Assembly (NCBI GenBank): GCA_910579735.1
Contig: CAJTUZ010000029.1
Coordinates: 1 to 29,782, forward strand
Length of the DNA stretch: 29,782 nt
DNA from: an uncultured Lachnospiraceae bacterium
GTDB taxonomy: Bacteria > Bacillota > Clostridia > Lachnospirales > Lachnospiraceae
Direction of reading: 5' to 3'
Shown: positions 7,444-16,215 of the stretch, piece by piece
Layout: each line of letters starts with the position of its first letter
Position numbering within the stretch: position 1 is the first letter of the stretch
The notes under the pieces: generated by a model
Database searches by the model: none
Seen by the model: the letters and a program-made list of their open reading frames with translations, nothing else
Told to the model about the DNA's origin: nothing
Made by a program: the position numbers and the translations under genes

Positions 7444-7482
7444 ATGAACCGTAGAAAAGGAGAAGAAAAATGGAGATTTTAA
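7444..7482 (+). CDS. Possible 12-codon upstream ORF
   Basis: ATG at 7444 follows AGAGGAAAG and reads MNRRKGEEKWRF before TAA at 7480. It overlaps the ABC ATPase start (7470) in another frame and contains that gene's own ribosome binding site. It could tune translation of the ATPase or be a chance frame. There is no independent support. Confidence 0.2.
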   Translation: MNRRKGEEKWRF

Positions 7483-8165
7483 AATGTGAGGGAGTAAGAA
7501 AGGTATATCATTCCGAAAACAATCGGGTAGTGGCTCTGGATGGGATCGATCTGTCAGTACATAAGGGGGAATTTACAGCGATCGTCGGAACATCCGGTTC
7601 AGGTAAATCCACTTTGCTGCATATTCTCGGCAGTGTAGACAAACCCACGGAAGGGAAAGTGACGATAGCGGGAACCGATCTGTCCCTGTTGAACCGGACG
7701 CAGGCGGCGGTTTTCCGGCGCAGGAAAGTAGGATTGGTGTATCAGTTCTATAATCTGATTCCGACCCTCACAGTGCGGAAAAATATACTCATGCCGCTTG
7801 CGCTTGATAGAAAAAAGCCGAATAAAGAGTATTTTGAAAAGGTGGTTGCTTCTCTTGGGATTGCCGACAGGCTTGAGTCACTGCCGGGCCAGTTATCAGG
7901 CGGTCAGCAGCAAAGGGTTGCGATCGCCCGTTCATTGATCTATCGTCCGGCGCTGCTCCTGGCGGATGAGCCGACCGGAAATCTGGATCAGAAAAATTCC
8001 AAAGAGATCATAGATATGTTAAAACTTTCCAACCGCAATCTGGAACAGACGGTCATTCTGATTACTCATGATGAAAATGTCGCTTTGGAAGCGGAACGCA
8101 TTATAACCATCGAAGATGGCCGTATTATAAGCGATGTGCGAAAGGAGGCAGGGGCGGCCCGTTAG
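7470..8165 (+). CDS. ABC transporter ATP-binding protein (BceA/MacB type)
   Basis: A 231-aa cytoplasmic ATPase with Walker A GTSGSGKST (40-48), Q-loop region VYQFYNLIPTLTV (about 90-102), signature LSGGQQQRVAIARS (142-155), Walker B LLLADEPTGNLD (D166/E167) and H-loop ITHDENVA. Start at 7470 after GAAAAGGAGAAG. The sequence is of the LolD/MacB/BceA class that pairs with FtsX-type permeases. It is followed after 2 nt by the permease gene, so the two form a complex. Such complexes work on extracytoplasmic peptides and, in Bce modules, also signal to the kinase. Predicted to be induced through the operator at 7381-7400. Confidence 0.95.
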   Translation: MEILKCEGVRKVYHSENNRVVALDGIDLSVHKGEFTAIVGTSGSGKSTLLHILGSVDKPTEGKVTIAGTDLSLLNRTQAAVFRRRKVGLVYQFYNLIPTLTVRKNILMPLALDRKKPNKEYFEKVVASLGIADRLESLPGQLSGGQQQRVAIARSLIYRPALLLADEPTGNLDQKNSKEIIDMLKLSNRNLEQTVILITHDENVALEAERIITIEDGRIISDVRKEAGAAR

Positions 8166-8167
8166 AT

Positions 8168-10387
8168 ATGTGGAAAGATTATTCAGCAGACTATATTAAA
8201 AATAACCGTTCTTCGGGATTATCCATCAGGCTCTCGGCATTTATTGCCGCTCTGCTTTTATCATTATTGTGCGGGTTGTTTTATAATGCATGGAAATATG
8301 AGGTCGAGAGAATCGAATTGGAAGAAGGCGCCTGGCAGAGCCGGCTGATCGGAGAATTTGATCAAGAAGATATAGAAGCCATAAAAAACTTCGCTAGTGT
8401 AAAAAATGTGGTGATAACGGAGGATGCCTTGTCCGGAGAGAGGGCGGATATTTATTTTTACGATATGGACGCGGTTTTTTCAGATACTCCCCGTATTGCC
8501 GGATTGGTCGGGGTTTTACCGGAAAAGACCGTATATCACTATGAACTTCTGGCAATGTATCTGATCCGCGACGAAAAAGATACTGCGCCAAGATTGATAT
8601 TTCCGCTGTTTATTGTGATAACGGTATTGGCGTCGCTGTCGTTAGTCATGATCATACACAATGCCTTCGCGGTATCCATGAACGCGAGAATCCATCAGTT
8701 CGGTATTTTCTCAAGTATCGGTGCGACACCGAAACAGATTCGGACATGTCTTTTACAGGAGGCAGCCGTTTTATGCGCTGTGCCGGTTCTGGTCGGCAAT
8801 GTAACGGGGACTGCCGGCAGTATGGGACTGCTGGTATTGTCCAATGTGCTGTTAGGAAGCGATATTCCGGGACGGCACGAAGCGGTTCCCGGTTATCACC
8901 CGCTGTTCCTTCTGCTGGCGTTTCTGGTGACAGTGATAACGATATGGATCTCCGCATGGCTGCCGGCATGTAAATTAAGCAGACTGACCCCGCTTGAAGC
9001 TATCAGAAATACAGGAGAACTGCAATTAAAGCGAAAGAAGAATGCTTATTTGCTTACACTTTTATTTGGTGTGGAAGGTGAACTGGCGGGCAATGCGTTA
9101 AAGGCGCAGCGGAAAGCCTTACGGACGGCGTCCTTATCGCTTATTCTTTCGTTTATGGCATTTACGCTCATGCAGTGTTTCCTGTCTCTTTCGGTGATCA
9201 GTACAAAAGAGACTTATTTCGAGCGATATCGGAACGCATGGGATATTATGGTTACTGTGAAGGATGCCGGGACAGAGTTTTTTGAACAGACAGACTCAAT
9301 TCAGGGACTTAACGGGGTGGACAGCGCCATCGTATATCAAAAAGCTATGGCCAAAAGGATGATTACAGAAGAAGAAATGAGCGATGAAATGAAATCTTTC
9401 GGTGGATTTACTCATGCGTCCGATCGTTATGTAAACAAAGTCGATGGCGGCTGGCTGGTAAACGCGCTGATCATGATATTGGATGATAACAGTTTTGAGG
9501 CATATTGTGAGCAGATCGGCATAACGCCGCGGCTTGACGGGGCAGTAATATGGAACCGGATCCGGGATGTGACAAATCCTGATTTCAGGCACCCTGACAT
9601 GATGCCTTATTTAAGAACGCATGATGCCGGAGAAAATGACGTCAGTGTTTTAAAACAGTCGGGAAAGGAAGAAATGACGGCAAAGATTCCGGTTCTGTCC
9701 TATACAGAGGAAGTTCCTGTTTTGAGAGAAGAATATGCGGCGCTTGATCATTATGAGCTGGTGCATTTTATGCCGGTATCATTATGGGAACAGGTGAAAA
9801 CACAGATCGGAGGAGTGGAGGAAGACATATATATTCGAATTCTTGGCGGTGAAAATGCAGCATTGGATGAGCTGAATGCATTACAGAGTGAAATCAGTCA
9901 GCTGATCGGACGGGAATATACCGTAGAATGTGAGAACCGCATTCAGGAATATGAAATAAATGACAGACAGATACAGGGCATGAAGATGATTTTCAGCGGT
10001 TTCTGCGTTCTGCTTGCAGTAATCGGGATCGGTAATGTGTTTTCCAATACGCTGGGATTTGCACGACAGAGGAAAAGAGAGTTTGCAAGATATATGTCGG
10101 TCGGTCTGACGCCGAATGAGATCAGGAAGATGTTCTGTATCGAGGCGTTGGTTCTGGCGGGACGCCCGATTTGTATTACGTTTCTGCCGGCAGTGACTGC
10201 CGTAGGGTATATGCTGAAAATGAGTTATATTGCAGTCGGAGAATTTCTGGAACAGACGTCGTTTATTCCCCTAATCATTTTCACGGCGGCAATTGCGGGT
10301 TCTGTGGCAGCCGCTTACTATTTGGCCTGGCGAAGCGTTCGACAGATCAGCCTTACAGAGGTTTTAAAGGATGATACGATGCTGTAA
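8168..10387 (+). CDS. FtsX-type ABC permease, 739 aa
   Basis: Partner of the ATPase at 7470. Predicted order: TM1 (about 22-42), an extracytoplasmic segment (~43-140), TM2 (143-165) and two further helices forming the first FtsX domain (motif GIFSSIGATPKQIR), a linker, TM5 (about 318-340), a large extracytoplasmic domain (~345-610) and a second FtsX domain (KREFARYMSVGLTPNEIRKM) with three helices at the C-terminus. That is about eight helices with two external domains, unlike classic BceB (ten helices, one large loop). The closest description is a duplicated-FtsX permease as in YtrF/MacB-like exporters. It may still be the sensor for the adjacent kinase. It ends shortly before a strong terminator-like hairpin. 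Confidence 0.9.
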   Translation: MWKDYSADYIKNNRSSGLSIRLSAFIAALLLSLLCGLFYNAWKYEVERIELEEGAWQSRLIGEFDQEDIEAIKNFASVKNVVITEDALSGERADIYFYDMDAVFSDTPRIAGLVGVLPEKTVYHYELLAMYLIRDEKDTAPRLIFPLFIVITVLASLSLVMIIHNAFAVSMNARIHQFGIFSSIGATPKQIRTCLLQEAAVLCAVPVLVGNVTGTAGSMGLLVLSNVLLGSDIPGRHEAVPGYHPLFLLLAFLVTVITIWISAWLPACKLSRLTPLEAIRNTGELQLKRKKNAYLLTLLFGVEGELAGNALKAQRKALRTASLSLILSFMAFTLMQCFLSLSVISTKETYFERYRNAWDIMVTVKDAGTEFFEQTDSIQGLNGVDSAIVYQKAMAKRMITEEEMSDEMKSFGGFTHASDRYVNKVDGGWLVNALIMILDDNSFEAYCEQIGITPRLDGAVIWNRIRDVTNPDFRHPDMMPYLRTHDAGENDVSVLKQSGKEEMTAKIPVLSYTEEVPVLREEYAALDHYELVHFMPVSLWEQVKTQIGGVEEDIYIRILGGENAALDELNALQSEISQLIGREYTVECENRIQEYEINDRQIQGMKMIFSGFCVLLAVIGIGNVFSNTLGFARQRKREFARYMSVGLTPNEIRKMFCIEALVLAGRPICITFLPAVTAVGYMLKMSYIAVGEFLEQTSFIPLIIFTAAIAGSVAAAYYLAWRSVRQISLTEVLKDDTML

Positions 10388-10439
10388 AGGCGATTGAATC
10401 AAGCTGGCTGGATGATAAGGAGAAGAAATATTTCAAATG

Positions 10440-10488
10440 AACTGACCTCCCAAAGTTAGACCTGACATCTAATGACTGGAGGTCAGTT
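10440..10488 (+). terminator. Terminator hairpin, possible IS150-type end relic
   Basis: AACTGACCTCC (10440-10450) pairs perfectly with GGAGGTCAGTT (10478-10488), with an inner TTAGA/TCTAA stem. TTTTATTTTC follows. It is a good intrinsic terminator for the transporter operon. The sequence TGACCTCC-AAAGTTAGA also resembles termini of IS3/IS150-group insertion sequences, so it may be a leftover IS end that now serves as a terminator. Confidence 0.7.
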
Positions 10489-10575
10489 TTATTTTCGGAA
10501 ATCTGCCCGAAAACGTAATACGATGATACAAGTCAGAAAGTAAAATAAAAGTACCAAAAGCTACAAATTATAGTT

Positions 10576-10602
10576 TTGTTTTTATCATAAATGCTGTATA
10601 AT
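10576..10602 (+). promoter_or_regulatory. Probable promoter of hemerythrin-receiver gene
   Basis: A clear TATAAT (10597-10602) lies about 40 nt before the start codon. The -35 region is only T-rich (TTGTTT at 10576-10581 with a short 15-nt spacer), so the promoter may be weak or activator-dependent. Confidence 0.45.
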
Positions 10603-10643
10603 GACATAAATGGTTCAAATATTATGAAAGAGAAGGAGAGGTC

Positions 10644-11987
10644 ATGGGTGATCAGTTAGAATGGCAGGATCGTTTTAATATAGGAGTGAATTTTATTGAC
10701 AGGGAACATAAGAAGCTTTTCAGTATTTTGAACAGATTGTTTGCAAACAGCAAAGATGAGACGAAGAGTCAATGGGTTTGTCAGGAAGGCATCAAATATT
10801 TCAAAGATCATGCAATGAAGCATTTTACGGAAGAAGAGGCCTATATGGTGTCGATTAACTATCCGGGGTTTGAAACGCACAGACGGCTTCATAATGATTT
10901 CCGGCAAAAAACGATTCCGGCGCTTGAAAAGGAATTGAACCAGACACTTTATTCACCGGCGGCTATCAATCATTTCCTGGGAGTCTGTGCCGGCTGGCTG
11001 ATTGGACATACATTGACGGAAGACAGAGCGATTACGGGAAAAGGCGTCAGTAAGTGGGGTTCCCTTTTACCGGAAGAAGAACAGTTCATTATGAAACAGA
11101 TCATTATACAGCTTCTGCAGGATATGTTTCAGCTCAATACCAAACTGCTCAGCGAAAGTTACGGCGGAGAGAAGTTCGGGCAGGGCATCTATTACAGACT
11201 TGTCTATGGCGCCGATAAGAATAAAAAGTGGGAGATCATCCTTGTTTTTGAAGAGAAGCTGATCTTAAATACGATCGGAAGCATGATGGATATGCAGGAT
11301 GAAGCCGTCAGCGTTATGCTCGTGAATGCTGCGAGGTTTACGGCACAGCAGTTCGTGCATCGTATCAGAGAACATTTTCCGGATGAAGGCCTGTATGAGA
11401 TGACGGAGGAAAACCTGCTTACATACGAACAGTTTTACAGAATATTCGAGCGGCAGAAACCGCAGTTCAGTCTGCTTTTTGATACGGGGGAAGGCTATTT
11501 TGCCTATTGCGTGATCGCGCCGCACCTGATCCCGAACAGTGAAGGAGAAACGCCGATCAAAGCGGAAAATGCCATGTCCGAGATCAAGAAATATCTGGAT
11601 AAAGGAGAAGCAAACCGCAAAAAGAAAAAGAAGATACTCGTAGTAGACGATTCCGCTGTTGTGCGGCAGTCCATGCTGGAACTGTTCGGGAAAGATTACG
11701 ATGTATCGGTAGCACAGTCGGGATTGTCAGCGATCAGATGTCTCACACTCGACAGACCTGACTTGATTCTGCTCGATTATGAAATGCCGGTCTGCGATGG
11801 CAGCCAGGTATTGGAAATGATCCGGGCGGAAGAAGACTTTGCGGATATTCCGGTATTTTTTCTGACAGGCAGAGTAGATAAAGAGAGTGTTCAGAAGGTG
11901 ATCGCCTTAAAACCGGCAGGATATCTGTCGAAAACGCTGCCGCCTGAAGAGATCAAAAAGGGCATTGACGGATATCTGAACAAATAA
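10644..11987 (+). CDS. Bacteriohemerythrin-receiver fusion protein
   Basis: 447 aa in three parts. Residues 1-130 are a bacteriohemerythrin domain that binds O2 at a di-iron site; all expected ligands are present (H22, H60, E64, H79, H83, H122, D127). Residues ~145-305 are a soluble domain with the fold pattern of CheX/CheC-like phosphatases, but I could not confirm the catalytic motif. After a lysine-rich linker, residues ~328-447 are a receiver domain with D336/D337 (VVDDS), phosphoacceptor D378 (LLDYEMP) and a SKTLPPEE end. Start after AGAAGGAGAGGTC. The MCP gene follows on the same strand, suggesting that O2 or redox status is fed into a chemotaxis-like phosphorelay. No kinase is encoded nearby. 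Confidence 0.9.
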   Translation: MGDQLEWQDRFNIGVNFIDREHKKLFSILNRLFANSKDETKSQWVCQEGIKYFKDHAMKHFTEEEAYMVSINYPGFETHRRLHNDFRQKTIPALEKELNQTLYSPAAINHFLGVCAGWLIGHTLTEDRAITGKGVSKWGSLLPEEEQFIMKQIIIQLLQDMFQLNTKLLSESYGGEKFGQGIYYRLVYGADKNKKWEIILVFEEKLILNTIGSMMDMQDEAVSVMLVNAARFTAQQFVHRIREHFPDEGLYEMTEENLLTYEQFYRIFERQKPQFSLLFDTGEGYFAYCVIAPHLIPNSEGETPIKAENAMSEIKKYLDKGEANRKKKKKILVVDDSAVVRQSMLELFGKDYDVSVAQSGLSAIRCLTLDRPDLILLDYEMPVCDGSQVLEMIRAEEDFADIPVFFLTGRVDKESVQKVIALKPAGYLSKTLPPEEIKKGIDGYLNK

Positions 11988-12026
11988 AGGCCGGACCGGT
12001 CCTTTCGTATAAGGAGGTTACAGGGA

Positions 12027-12134
12027 ATGATCCGATTATCCGGAAGCAATGGCCGGAGAATGTCCGGGATATATGAAACAGTCTTTGGAAATAGAAAAGA
12101 AAAGTTCTTTCTGATTTTTACTTTGCAGACATGA
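12027..12134 (+). CDS. Possible 35-aa ORF before the MCP gene
   Basis: ATG at 12027 follows a perfect AAGGAGG with 8-nt spacing. The peptide starts MIRLSGSNGRRMSG and ends KFFLIFTLQT. Its TGA (12132-12134) overlaps the ATG at 12131. It may be a small protein or a coupling ORF for the MCP. The strong binding site is the only support beyond the open frame. Confidence 0.35.
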   Translation: MIRLSGSNGRRMSGIYETVFGNRKEKFFLIFTLQT

Positions 12135-12148
12135 AAGGAGCATACGAA

Positions 12149-13825
12149 GTGAAAAAGTCCATTAGTCAATCAGTCTTATCATTTATTTTAAACGGGGTAT
12201 CCATTCTCTCGCTGCTGTTTTTAATGATATCCTTAACGAAATACGGCAATGCAAACAGTCAGCTGGATAAAGCAAATGAAGACCGGTTTGCGCTGACTTA
12301 TAATGCGAACCGCTTTATGAACGGCTCATCATATCTTACCAATGAAGTACGTGCTTTTGCGGCAACCGGACTGCAGGAGCATTATGACAATTATTGGAAC
12401 GAGATCAATAATTTAAAAAACCGTGACCTGGGAGTAGCCGCAATGCAGGAGATCGGCATTACCGATGAAGAACAGGATATGATCGATGCCATGTCGGAAC
12501 TGTCCAATACATTGGTTCCGTTGGAAGAAGAAGCTATGAACCATGTTCAGGAAGGCAATATGGAAGAGGCAGTCCAATATGTTTACGGAGAAGACTACAG
12601 CGCTTCCATAGCCCAGATTAACGCGATCAAAGAACAGTTTCTGGCTGATCTTGACAACAGAACGTCGACGGAAGTGAATTCCCTGCAGCATGAAACGGAA
12701 GTGATCAAAATGAATATGATCGCCGCGCTTATTGTGGTTGCGGTGATGCAGCTTTTAAACATGATCATTGTCAGAATCAGGTTGCTGCGGCCGATGATCG
12801 TTGTGAGAGACCAAATGGGCGAAATCTCACAGGGTAATCTTTCCGCAAACTTTCCGTTAGAGGCCAATACCTCGGAAATCGGTATGTTAGTAGCTTCCAT
12901 ACATGAAACAAAGGGAGAATTGAAGAAATACATCAACGACATTGATACCATTCTGTCACAGATGGCGGATGGAAAAATGGATCAGCTCATTGAAGGACAA
13001 TACAGAGGAGAGTTTCTGCCGATCCAAACGGCCATGAAACAGATTCTCGATTCTTTGAACATGGCTCTTTCGCAGATATACAGAACAGCGGAACAGGTGT
13101 CGGATGAATCCAGGAAAATGACATCCGATGCACAGGTCCTTTCAAGCGGTGCGGTAAAACAGGCTTCGGCTGTAGAACAGTTGTCGGCAAGCATTCAGGA
13201 ACTTTCCATGCAGGTAGACCGTTCTTCGGAAGACGCGGAAGATGCCAGAACATCTACATCGGAAGCGACTATGCAGCTTGAGATGTGCAGTGAAAAGATG
13301 GGCGCACTGACGGAAGCGATGAATGATATCTCCCGTTCCTCCCAGCAGATCGGCGGCATTATCAAGACGATCGAGGATATTTCATTCCAGACCAATATTC
13401 TGTCATTGAATGCGGCCGTGGAAGCGGCTCATGCGGGTGAGGCCGGAAAAGGTTTTGCCGTGGTGGCAGAAGAAGTGAGCAGTCTTGCCAACAAGAGCTC
13501 TATGGCGGCAAAAGATATTACCGAGCTGATCGAAAACTCGATCCGTTTAGTAAAGGAAGGTACTGTTTTGTCTTCGGATACCAAGCAGGCGCTCGTAAAA
13601 GGCGTGTCCGGTGCGCATAAATCTACGGAACTTGTCGAGCGGATCGCAGAATCGGCAGGACAGCAGGTACAGGCATTACACCAATTGACGGCGGGAATGA
13701 AACAGATTTCCGAAGTTGTGCAGACAAATGCGACTATGGCTGAAAAATCAGCTTCTTCCGCAGAAGAACTCTATACACAGGCAGAGGAATTAAAAGTTTC
13801 CGTTGAACGCTTTCAACTTCGTTAA
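12149..13825 (+). CDS. Methyl-accepting chemotaxis protein
   Basis: A membrane chemoreceptor of 558 aa from GTG at 12149. I prefer this start to ATG 12131 because AAAGGAG (12133-12139) lies inside the longer form, 9 nt before the GTG. It gives MKKSISQSVLSFILNG. TM1 (about 10-32), an extracytoplasmic four-helix-type sensor (~33-185), TM2 (about 188-208), a HAMP domain (~209-262), a second HAMP-like stretch, then a coiled-coil signalling domain. The conserved hairpin tip is clear: DISFQTNILSLNAAVEAAHA followed by GEAGKGFAVVAEEV. The external sensor marks it as a ligand or environment receptor. The upstream hemerythrin-receiver gene may share its pathway. Confidence 0.93.
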   Translation: MKKSISQSVLSFILNGVSILSLLFLMISLTKYGNANSQLDKANEDRFALTYNANRFMNGSSYLTNEVRAFAATGLQEHYDNYWNEINNLKNRDLGVAAMQEIGITDEEQDMIDAMSELSNTLVPLEEEAMNHVQEGNMEEAVQYVYGEDYSASIAQINAIKEQFLADLDNRTSTEVNSLQHETEVIKMNMIAALIVVAVMQLLNMIIVRIRLLRPMIVVRDQMGEISQGNLSANFPLEANTSEIGMLVASIHETKGELKKYINDIDTILSQMADGKMDQLIEGQYRGEFLPIQTAMKQILDSLNMALSQIYRTAEQVSDESRKMTSDAQVLSSGAVKQASAVEQLSASIQELSMQVDRSSEDAEDARTSTSEATMQLEMCSEKMGALTEAMNDISRSSQQIGGIIKTIEDISFQTNILSLNAAVEAAHAGEAGKGFAVVAEEVSSLANKSSMAAKDITELIENSIRLVKEGTVLSSDTKQALVKGVSGAHKSTELVERIAESAGQQVQALHQLTAGMKQISEVVQTNATMAEKSASSAEELYTQAEELKVSVERFQLR

Positions 13826-13890
13826 GGTTACAGCTTGTTGAGTTCACGGAGCTGGCCTGATCTGATTATATGTATGCTTTATGGATAAAG

Positions 13891-13924
13891 AAAACGGCGT
13901 GGCTATGGCTATGCCGTTTCTCTT
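13891..13924 (+). terminator. Terminator after the MCP gene
   Basis: AAACGGC pairs with GCCGTTT (13892-13898 with 13913-13919), with further G-U-tolerant pairing inside, followed by CTCTTCTT. A reasonable intrinsic terminator, with an imperfect T-run. Confidence 0.55.
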
Positions 13925-14000
13925 CTTAGACAGAGGAACAGGCCGAAACAGGATAGTAACTGTTCGGAAAATAGGATGAAACCCGAAGAGGAGTAAATAT

Positions 14001-15347
14001 ATGGAAAAAAATTTAACAACAGGCAGTGTATGGAAAACCGTTCTGCATTTCTCACTGCCGTTTTTTCTGTCGTACTTTTTACAGACGCTGTATGGTATGG
14101 CGGATCTTTTTATCATCGGACAATTTAACGGTGTAGAAAGTACAACTGCAGTCTCGATCGGCAGCCAGGTTATGCATATGCTGACGGTTATGATCGTAGG
14201 ACTGGCTATGGGCGCTACCGTTATGATCGGACAGGCAGTCGGCGCGGGAAAAAAGAAACAGGCATCCGATGTGACCGGCAATACCGTGACCCTGTTTATG
14301 GCGCTGTCGTTCTTTTTAACGGCCGTATTACTGCTGGCCGTTAAATCGATCGTAAGCATTATGTCTACGCCTGCTGAAGCAGTGCCCGGGACCGTATCCT
14401 ACCTGACGGTCTGTTTTATCGGAATACCGTTCATTACGGCTTATAATATTATCAGTTCGATTTTTCGCGGAATGGGAGATTCCAAAAGTCCGATGTATTT
14501 TATTGCCGCAGCCTGTGCCGCAAACATTGCACTGGATTATCTTTTTATCGGCATTCTGGGACTGGGCCCGACTGGAGCGGCTCTGGGAACGACCCTGTCG
14601 CAGACCATTAGCGTATGCATTTCTATGGTCGTTATCGTAAGACAAAGAAACGGTATGACACTTACAATGCAGAATTTCAGACCGCACCGGGAAACTATGG
14701 CCGGATTGCTTAGAATCGGGATTCCCGTTGCATTACAGGATGGCTTTATCCAAATTGCTTTTATCGTCATCACCATCATTGCCAATAAGCGGGGATTAAA
14801 CGATGCCGCAGCGGTAGGAATCGTGGAAAAGATCATCGGCATCCTGTTTCTTGTACCTTCTTCCATGTTACAGACAGTGTCCGCGCTTTCGGCACAAAAT
14901 ATCGGAGCCGGCAAGCATGAACGGGCACGGCTTACACTGCGCTATGCGTCTGCCATTGCGGTTGTGTGGGGAATTGCAGTATCCGTTTTGATGTGGGCGG
15001 ATACAGAACCTTTTATCGGCTTGTTTTCGGATAATGCCGAAGTCGTGCGGCTTGGAAGCCAGTATATGCGGGGGTATGTGTGGGACACGATCCTTGCAGG
15101 CATTCATTTTAGTTTCAGCGGTTATTTTTGCGCTTACGGCTTGTCCGGCGTTTCGTTTATTCATAATTCCCTGTCAATCATCTGCGTCCGTATTCCGGCT
15201 GCATATTTTGCTTCTAAATATTTTGCGGATACGCTTTTTCCGATGGGCCTTGCATCTCCTGCCGGATCGGGACTTTCAGTTGTTATTTGTGTGGGTGTCT
15301 TCTGGTGGATGGGGAGGCGGCGGAAACGTGTCGGCGGAATCTGTTGA
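14001..15347 (+). CDS. MATE family exporter (second)
   Basis: 448 aa, twelve hydrophobic segments. It begins MEKNLTTGSVWKTVLHFSLP, a standard MATE N-terminus, and shows the repeated loops GQAVGAGKKKQASD in the first half and AQNIGAGKHERARL in the second. The start at 14001 follows GAAGAGGAG. It is not closely similar to the first MATE (1862-3262) in its N-terminal half, so this does not look like a recent duplication. An XRE regulator gene with its own promoter follows on the same strand. Substrate unknown. Confidence 0.93.
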   Translation: MEKNLTTGSVWKTVLHFSLPFFLSYFLQTLYGMADLFIIGQFNGVESTTAVSIGSQVMHMLTVMIVGLAMGATVMIGQAVGAGKKKQASDVTGNTVTLFMALSFFLTAVLLLAVKSIVSIMSTPAEAVPGTVSYLTVCFIGIPFITAYNIISSIFRGMGDSKSPMYFIAAACAANIALDYLFIGILGLGPTGAALGTTLSQTISVCISMVVIVRQRNGMTLTMQNFRPHRETMAGLLRIGIPVALQDGFIQIAFIVITIIANKRGLNDAAAVGIVEKIIGILFLVPSSMLQTVSALSAQNIGAGKHERARLTLRYASAIAVVWGIAVSVLMWADTEPFIGLFSDNAEVVRLGSQYMRGYVWDTILAGIHFSFSGYFCAYGLSGVSFIHNSLSIICVRIPAAYFASKYFADTLFPMGLASPAGSGLSVVICVGVFWWMGRRRKRVGGIC

Positions 15348-15370
15348 GAATCTATGCAACAATGCGTTGT

Positions 15371-15399
15371 TTTACAGATCCTTTTACGCTTGTTATACT
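15371..15399 (+). promoter_or_regulatory. Promoter of first XRE regulator
   Basis: TTTACA (15371-15376), a 17-nt spacer, then TATACT (15394-15399), near-consensus. The start codon lies 36 nt downstream behind AAGGAGATG. Confidence 0.75.
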
Positions 15400-15434
15400 G
15401 AATTCACGATAACATAAGTAAAGGAGATGCGGAA

Positions 15435-16175
15435 ATGAATAAAAATATCGGTGAGAACATGTGTCAATACAGGAAGTATAAAAGAATGACACAGGAAGAG
15501 TTTGCATCACGTCTTGGCGTTACGCCGCAGGCAGTCAGTAAATGGGAGCGTGGGACCGGACTGCCGGATGTGTCTTTAATTGAGGGGATTTGCAGAACTT
15601 TGGATATAAGCGCGAATACCTTATTGGGAATTGAAGACAATAAAATCATAGAGAATGACAATGTGACCATGAAACTGGAAATTACAAATAATATGTTCGC
15701 AGAACCCCTGGTTCTTGAATTCGGAGAAGATATGATTCCATGTGTTGTCTCAGGACTGGAAACCGATTATATCAATACGGTAAGAAGCGAATTAGTAAAA
15801 AGCACGGGTATATTAATGCCTGTACTCAGATTAAAGGATAATATTGCATTAGAGAAGTCAGCATACAGGATTCTCTCTTATGATAAAACCTTATATGAAG
15901 ACAGAATAGACATCATTGATGAAAATACTTATAAAATCATAGTTGATCGAACGGCGGAAGAATGTCGGAAGAATTACGCTGCAATGATAAACAAGCACAT
16001 TGTGAAGATTATGATGGATAACATAAAGGAACTTTACCCCGGATCAGCCGATGATCTGGTACCCGATAAAATAAGCTACTTACAATTACAGCGAAAGCTG
16101 CAGGATAAATTGAAAAAAGGGCAGTCCATAAGAGATATGATTCATATTCTGGAAGAGTTGGAAGAAAACTTGTAA
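15435..16175 (+). CDS. XRE-family transcriptional regulator, 246 aa
   Basis: The N-terminal helix-turn-helix domain (about 5-62) has the Cro/C1 pattern: YRKYKRMTQEEFASRLGV, then TPQAVSKWERGTGLPDVSLI. The remainder (about 75-246) is an unrecognised soluble domain, rich in charged residues and ending in a helical coiled region (LQLQRKLQDKLKKGQS). Regulators of this shape are common beside transporters in Clostridia. Placement after the MATE gene suggests it may control it, but the genes have separate promoters. A terminator follows. Confidence 0.88.
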   Translation: MNKNIGENMCQYRKYKRMTQEEFASRLGVTPQAVSKWERGTGLPDVSLIEGICRTLDISANTLLGIEDNKIIENDNVTMKLEITNNMFAEPLVLEFGEDMIPCVVSGLETDYINTVRSELVKSTGILMPVLRLKDNIALEKSAYRILSYDKTLYEDRIDIIDENTYKIIVDRTAEECRKNYAAMINKHIVKIMMDNIKELYPGSADDLVPDKISYLQLQRKLQDKLKKGQSIRDMIHILEELEENL

Positions 16176-16183
16176 AACAGCCG

Positions 16184-16212
16184 GACGGAAGGCAGAAAAA
16201 CAGCCTTCCGTC
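16184..16212. terminator. Bidirectional terminator between convergent genes
   Basis: GACGGAAGGC (16184-16193) pairs perfectly with GCCTTCCGTC (16203-16212) around an A-rich loop. It lies between the stops of the XRE gene and the minus-strand PNPOx-family gene, and can serve both. Confidence 0.7.
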
Positions 16213-16215
16213 TGA

